Assembly: GCA_964627045.1 (NCBI GenBank)
Contig: CAZVIK010000081.1
Span: 1-16,184, forward strand
Direction: 5' to 3'
Length of the DNA stretch: 16,184 nucleotides
From: CAZVIK01 sp964627045
Lineage (GTDB): Bacteria > Acidobacteriota > Terriglobia > Bryobacterales > Bryobacteraceae
A model generated the notes under the pieces. That model was not told the origin of the DNA, did no database searches, and was given only the letters and a program-made list of their open reading frames with translations. Positions 14,291 to 16,184 of this stretch are shown here, piece by piece. Numbering within the stretch: position 1 is the stretch's first letter; every line of letters begins with the position of its first letter. The position numbers and the translations under genes are program-made.

Positions 14291-15130
14291 TTGGTCGACA
14301 GACTGCCCGCGCTATTTTTCGGACATGGCAACCCCATGAACGCTCTCATGGACAACAGCTACACCCGGGGTTGGCGGCACATCGGAGAGCGGACGCCCGT
14401 TCCGAGAGCCGTCCTGGCGGTCTCCGCCCATTGGTATGTCCCTCAAACCGGTGTGACCATCAGCGCCGCGCCGAGGACAATTCACGACTTCGGCGGGTTC
14501 CCGCGAGAGCTGTATCAGGTACAGTATCCCGCTCCCGGCGACCCGGACCTTGCCCGCCGCGTCCAGGCGATGCTAGCACCGCTACCAGTCCATTTTGACG
14601 ATACGTGGGGACTAGACCATGGGACCTGGGCTGTGCTCTGTCACGTATATCCCGAGGCGCACATCCCGGTCGTGCAGCTCAGCATAGACGAAACACAGCC
14701 GCCGGCATCTCACTTCGAGATCGGGCGGAGACTGGCGACATTGCGGGATGAGGGCATCTTGATCGTGGGCAGCGGCAACCTGGTCCACAATTTGCACGCC
14801 TATTCTTGGGGCCGTCACATGGCCGAGCCATACGATTGGGCTGTCCGTTTTGAAGAGAAGGCAAAGCAGATGATGCTCGCTGGCGAGGATGGCCTGCTCA
14901 TTGAGTACCCGAAGCTTGGAGAAGACGCAATGCTGTCAATTCCGACGCCAGATCACTACCTTCCGCTGCTATATGTGATCGCGACCAGGCAGGAGGATGA
15001 GCCCATCTCTTTCCCGGTCGAGGGCGTAGATGGCGGGTCCATATCCATGTTGGCGGTACATGTGGGGAAGGGTGCGGCGGCATACCAATCCGGCCCGTCG
15101 CCGGAAGAGCACCGCTCAGGAGCGCACTGA
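14291..15130 (+). CDS. LigB/YgiD-type extradiol dioxygenase (4,5-DOPA dioxygenase-like)
   Basis: The protein has 279 residues from TTG 14291, close to the family's usual 260-270. The family opens aromatic rings of catechols (4,5-DOPA for plant and E. coli members) using an active-site metal. Motifs visible are LFFGHGNPMNAL at 8-19, with H12 of GHG a metal ligand, and VSAHWYVPQTGVTI, where SAHW holds another His. Further on are GLDHGTWAVL, then GSGNLVHNLHAY with a late conserved His, and PVEGVDGGSISMLAV near the end. The tail of 20 or so residues is longer than usual and low in conservation. It is followed after 24 bases by the antiporter gene on the same strand, so they may form an operon. 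A damaged relative lies at 12734-12920. The natural substrate is unknown. Confidence 0.85.
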   Translation: MVDRLPALFFGHGNPMNALMDNSYTRGWRHIGERTPVPRAVLAVSAHWYVPQTGVTISAAPRTIHDFGGFPRELYQVQYPAPGDPDLARRVQAMLAPLPVHFDDTWGLDHGTWAVLCHVYPEAHIPVVQLSIDETQPPASHFEIGRRLATLRDEGILIVGSGNLVHNLHAYSWGRHMAEPYDWAVRFEEKAKQMMLAGEDGLLIEYPKLGEDAMLSIPTPDHYLPLLYVIATRQEDEPISFPVEGVDGGSISMLAVHVGKGAAAYQSGPSPEEHRSGAH

Positions 15131-15154
15131 TTCTCTGCTGCGGGCGGATTAGCG

Positions 15155-16184
15155 ATGCACGATCTCAGCGTACTAATTACCTTCGCCGGCGGCTTGGCCG
15201 GTGCCCTGATTCTCGGCTTTTTCGCGCACCGGCTGAAACTCTCGCCCATTGTCGGCTACCTCTTGGCCGGGATTGCGGTCGGGCCCTTCACTCCGGGGTT
15301 TGTCGCCAACCGCGCCATCGCTGAGCAGTTCGCCGAGATAGGCGTCATCCTGCTGCTTTTCGGGATCGGCCTGCGTTTTCACCTCAGCGAGATGATCGCG
15401 ATGTGGCGCGTGGTCGTACCGGGGGCGCTGATCCAGAGCACGATGTCCACTCTCGCGCTGGCGGTGCTACTGCACCTGCTGGGCTGGACTTGGACCGCGG
15501 GCATCATTCTGGGGATGGCGATCTCGGTGGCCAGCACGGTCGTGATGGCCATGGTGCTTGGGGAGCGGCACGACCTGCATGCGCCGATCGGTTACATTGC
15601 GATTGGCTGGACCGTGGTGGAGGACATCCTCACCGTGGCCATGCTGCTGCTGTTGCCCATCATCTTCGTTCCTGACGGAGGCGTGAGCCAGAGCATTCCG
15701 GGCGCGCTGGGAATGGCCGGGTTGAAGGTCGTGGGCCTGATGGCGGTCGTGGTATTGCTCGGCCGCTGGGTGATTCCCAGGGCATTGGGGTGGATCGAGA
15801 AGACCCGTTCGCGAGAACTATTCACCCTCGCGGTGCTGGTTCTCGCCGTCGGAATCGCAGTCGGCTCCGCAAGTCTCTTCGGAGTGTCGATGGAACTTGG
15901 GGCTTTTCTTGCGGGGCTGGCCGTCGGACGCTCCGAGTTTGCGGCCCGGGCCGCCAGCGACGCGGTGCCGATGCGCGACGCCTTCGCCGTACTGTTCTTC
16001 GTCTCGGTTGGGATGCTTTTCGATCCGCTGAGTCTCGTGCAATCCCCGGTGCCTATAGCGATGGTCCTGATCGTCGTGGTGATCATCAAGCCCCTCGCCG
16101 CACTGCTTACTGTCCGTATTCTCGGTGTCCCCTTCGCAACCGCCGTACCCGTCGGTGCCGCATTCTCCCAGGTGGGCGAATTCA
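15155..16184 (+). CDS. CPA2/Kef-type cation:proton antiporter, N-terminal part
   Basis: The frame from ATG 15155 stays open to the window end (343 codons), so the gene is incomplete. It is a polytopic inner-membrane protein of the monovalent cation:proton antiporter-2 family (KefB/YbaL type). Family features include KLSPIVGYLLAGIAVGPFTPG near residue 28, FAEIGVILLLFGIGLRF, SVASTVVMAMVL, GWTVVEDILTV with the conserved acidic pair, and SMELGAFLAGLAVGRSEF. FFVSVGMLFDP follows, and QVGEF is the last sequence seen. About ten membrane segments are present. A TrkA-N nucleotide-binding domain, common in YbaL-like members, may follow outside the window. It likely moves K+ or Na+ against protons. No strong ribosome site precedes ATG, so coupling to the dioxygenase gene 24 bases upstream is possible. 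Confidence 0.88.
   Translation, partial: MHDLSVLITFAGGLAGALILGFFAHRLKLSPIVGYLLAGIAVGPFTPGFVANRAIAEQFAEIGVILLLFGIGLRFHLSEMIAMWRVVVPGALIQSTMSTLALAVLLHLLGWTWTAGIILGMAISVASTVVMAMVLGERHDLHAPIGYIAIGWTVVEDILTVAMLLLLPIIFVPDGGVSQSIPGALGMAGLKVVGLMAVVVLLGRWVIPRALGWIEKTRSRELFTLAVLVLAVGIAVGSASLFGVSMELGAFLAGLAVGRSEFAARAASDAVPMRDAFAVLFFVSVGMLFDPLSLVQSPVPIAMVLIVVVIIKPLAALLTVRILGVPFATAVPVGAAFSQVGEF

Noticed and set aside
16178..16183. GAATTC at the window end as a cloning boundary
   Set aside because: The same site occurs inside the window (for example near 14249), and the antiporter frame simply continues; there is no evidence for vector sequence.

Overview
This is a high-GC (roughly 60% by eye) bacterial chromosomal window. 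Its gene style best fits a soil acidobacterium of the Solibacter/Bryobacter type: many small STAS-domain paralogues, a DUF3124 lipoprotein, and a stress/cation gene cluster. That assignment is inference; there is no rRNA or other decisive phylogenetic marker. The sequence is draft quality. A run of ten N at 8641-8650 sits inside a P-type ATPase gene, with poor sequence and a duplicated contig end around it.

Left part (1-6655). The window opens with the C-terminus of a TolC/NodT-type outer-membrane efflux protein (+). Next come two related minus-strand cassettes of small STAS-like genes at 436-1094 and 3630-4698. They flank one plus-strand gene for a large radical SAM protein with an N-terminal B12-binding-like region (1652-3463). 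The second cassette has an extra 145-residue ORF between its STAS genes, and its last STAS gene is cut short by a stop. Further right is a minus-strand gene for an AlbA_2 (Schlafen-like)/GHKL-ATPase/winged-helix protein (5057-6427). Then come paired short repeats, a perfect 17-bp palindrome and the 3' half of an initiator tRNA gene (6611-6655) with no 5' half. This looks like the end (att site) of an integrated element. By the geometry of tRNA-targeted integration, the element would lie to the left of the att site.

Right part (6656-16184). A divergent pair encodes a DUF3124 lipoprotein (-) and a calcium-type P-type ATPase (+). The ATPase gene overlaps a gene for an exported protein of unknown function. 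On the minus strand are a zinc alcohol dehydrogenase, a broken DOPA-dioxygenase-like gene with a large internal deletion, a tandem-domain universal stress protein, and possibly a small membrane protein ahead of it. Divergent from these are an intact LigB/YgiD-type dioxygenase, probably starting at TTG, and a CPA2/Kef-type cation:proton antiporter that runs off the window.

Together the right half looks like an ion-homeostasis and stress-response neighbourhood. The left half looks like accessory DNA with gene duplication and decay. The most notable items are the initiator-tRNA att site with its neighbouring repeats, the duplicated STAS cassettes around the radical SAM gene, and the internally deleted dioxygenase relic beside its intact relative.
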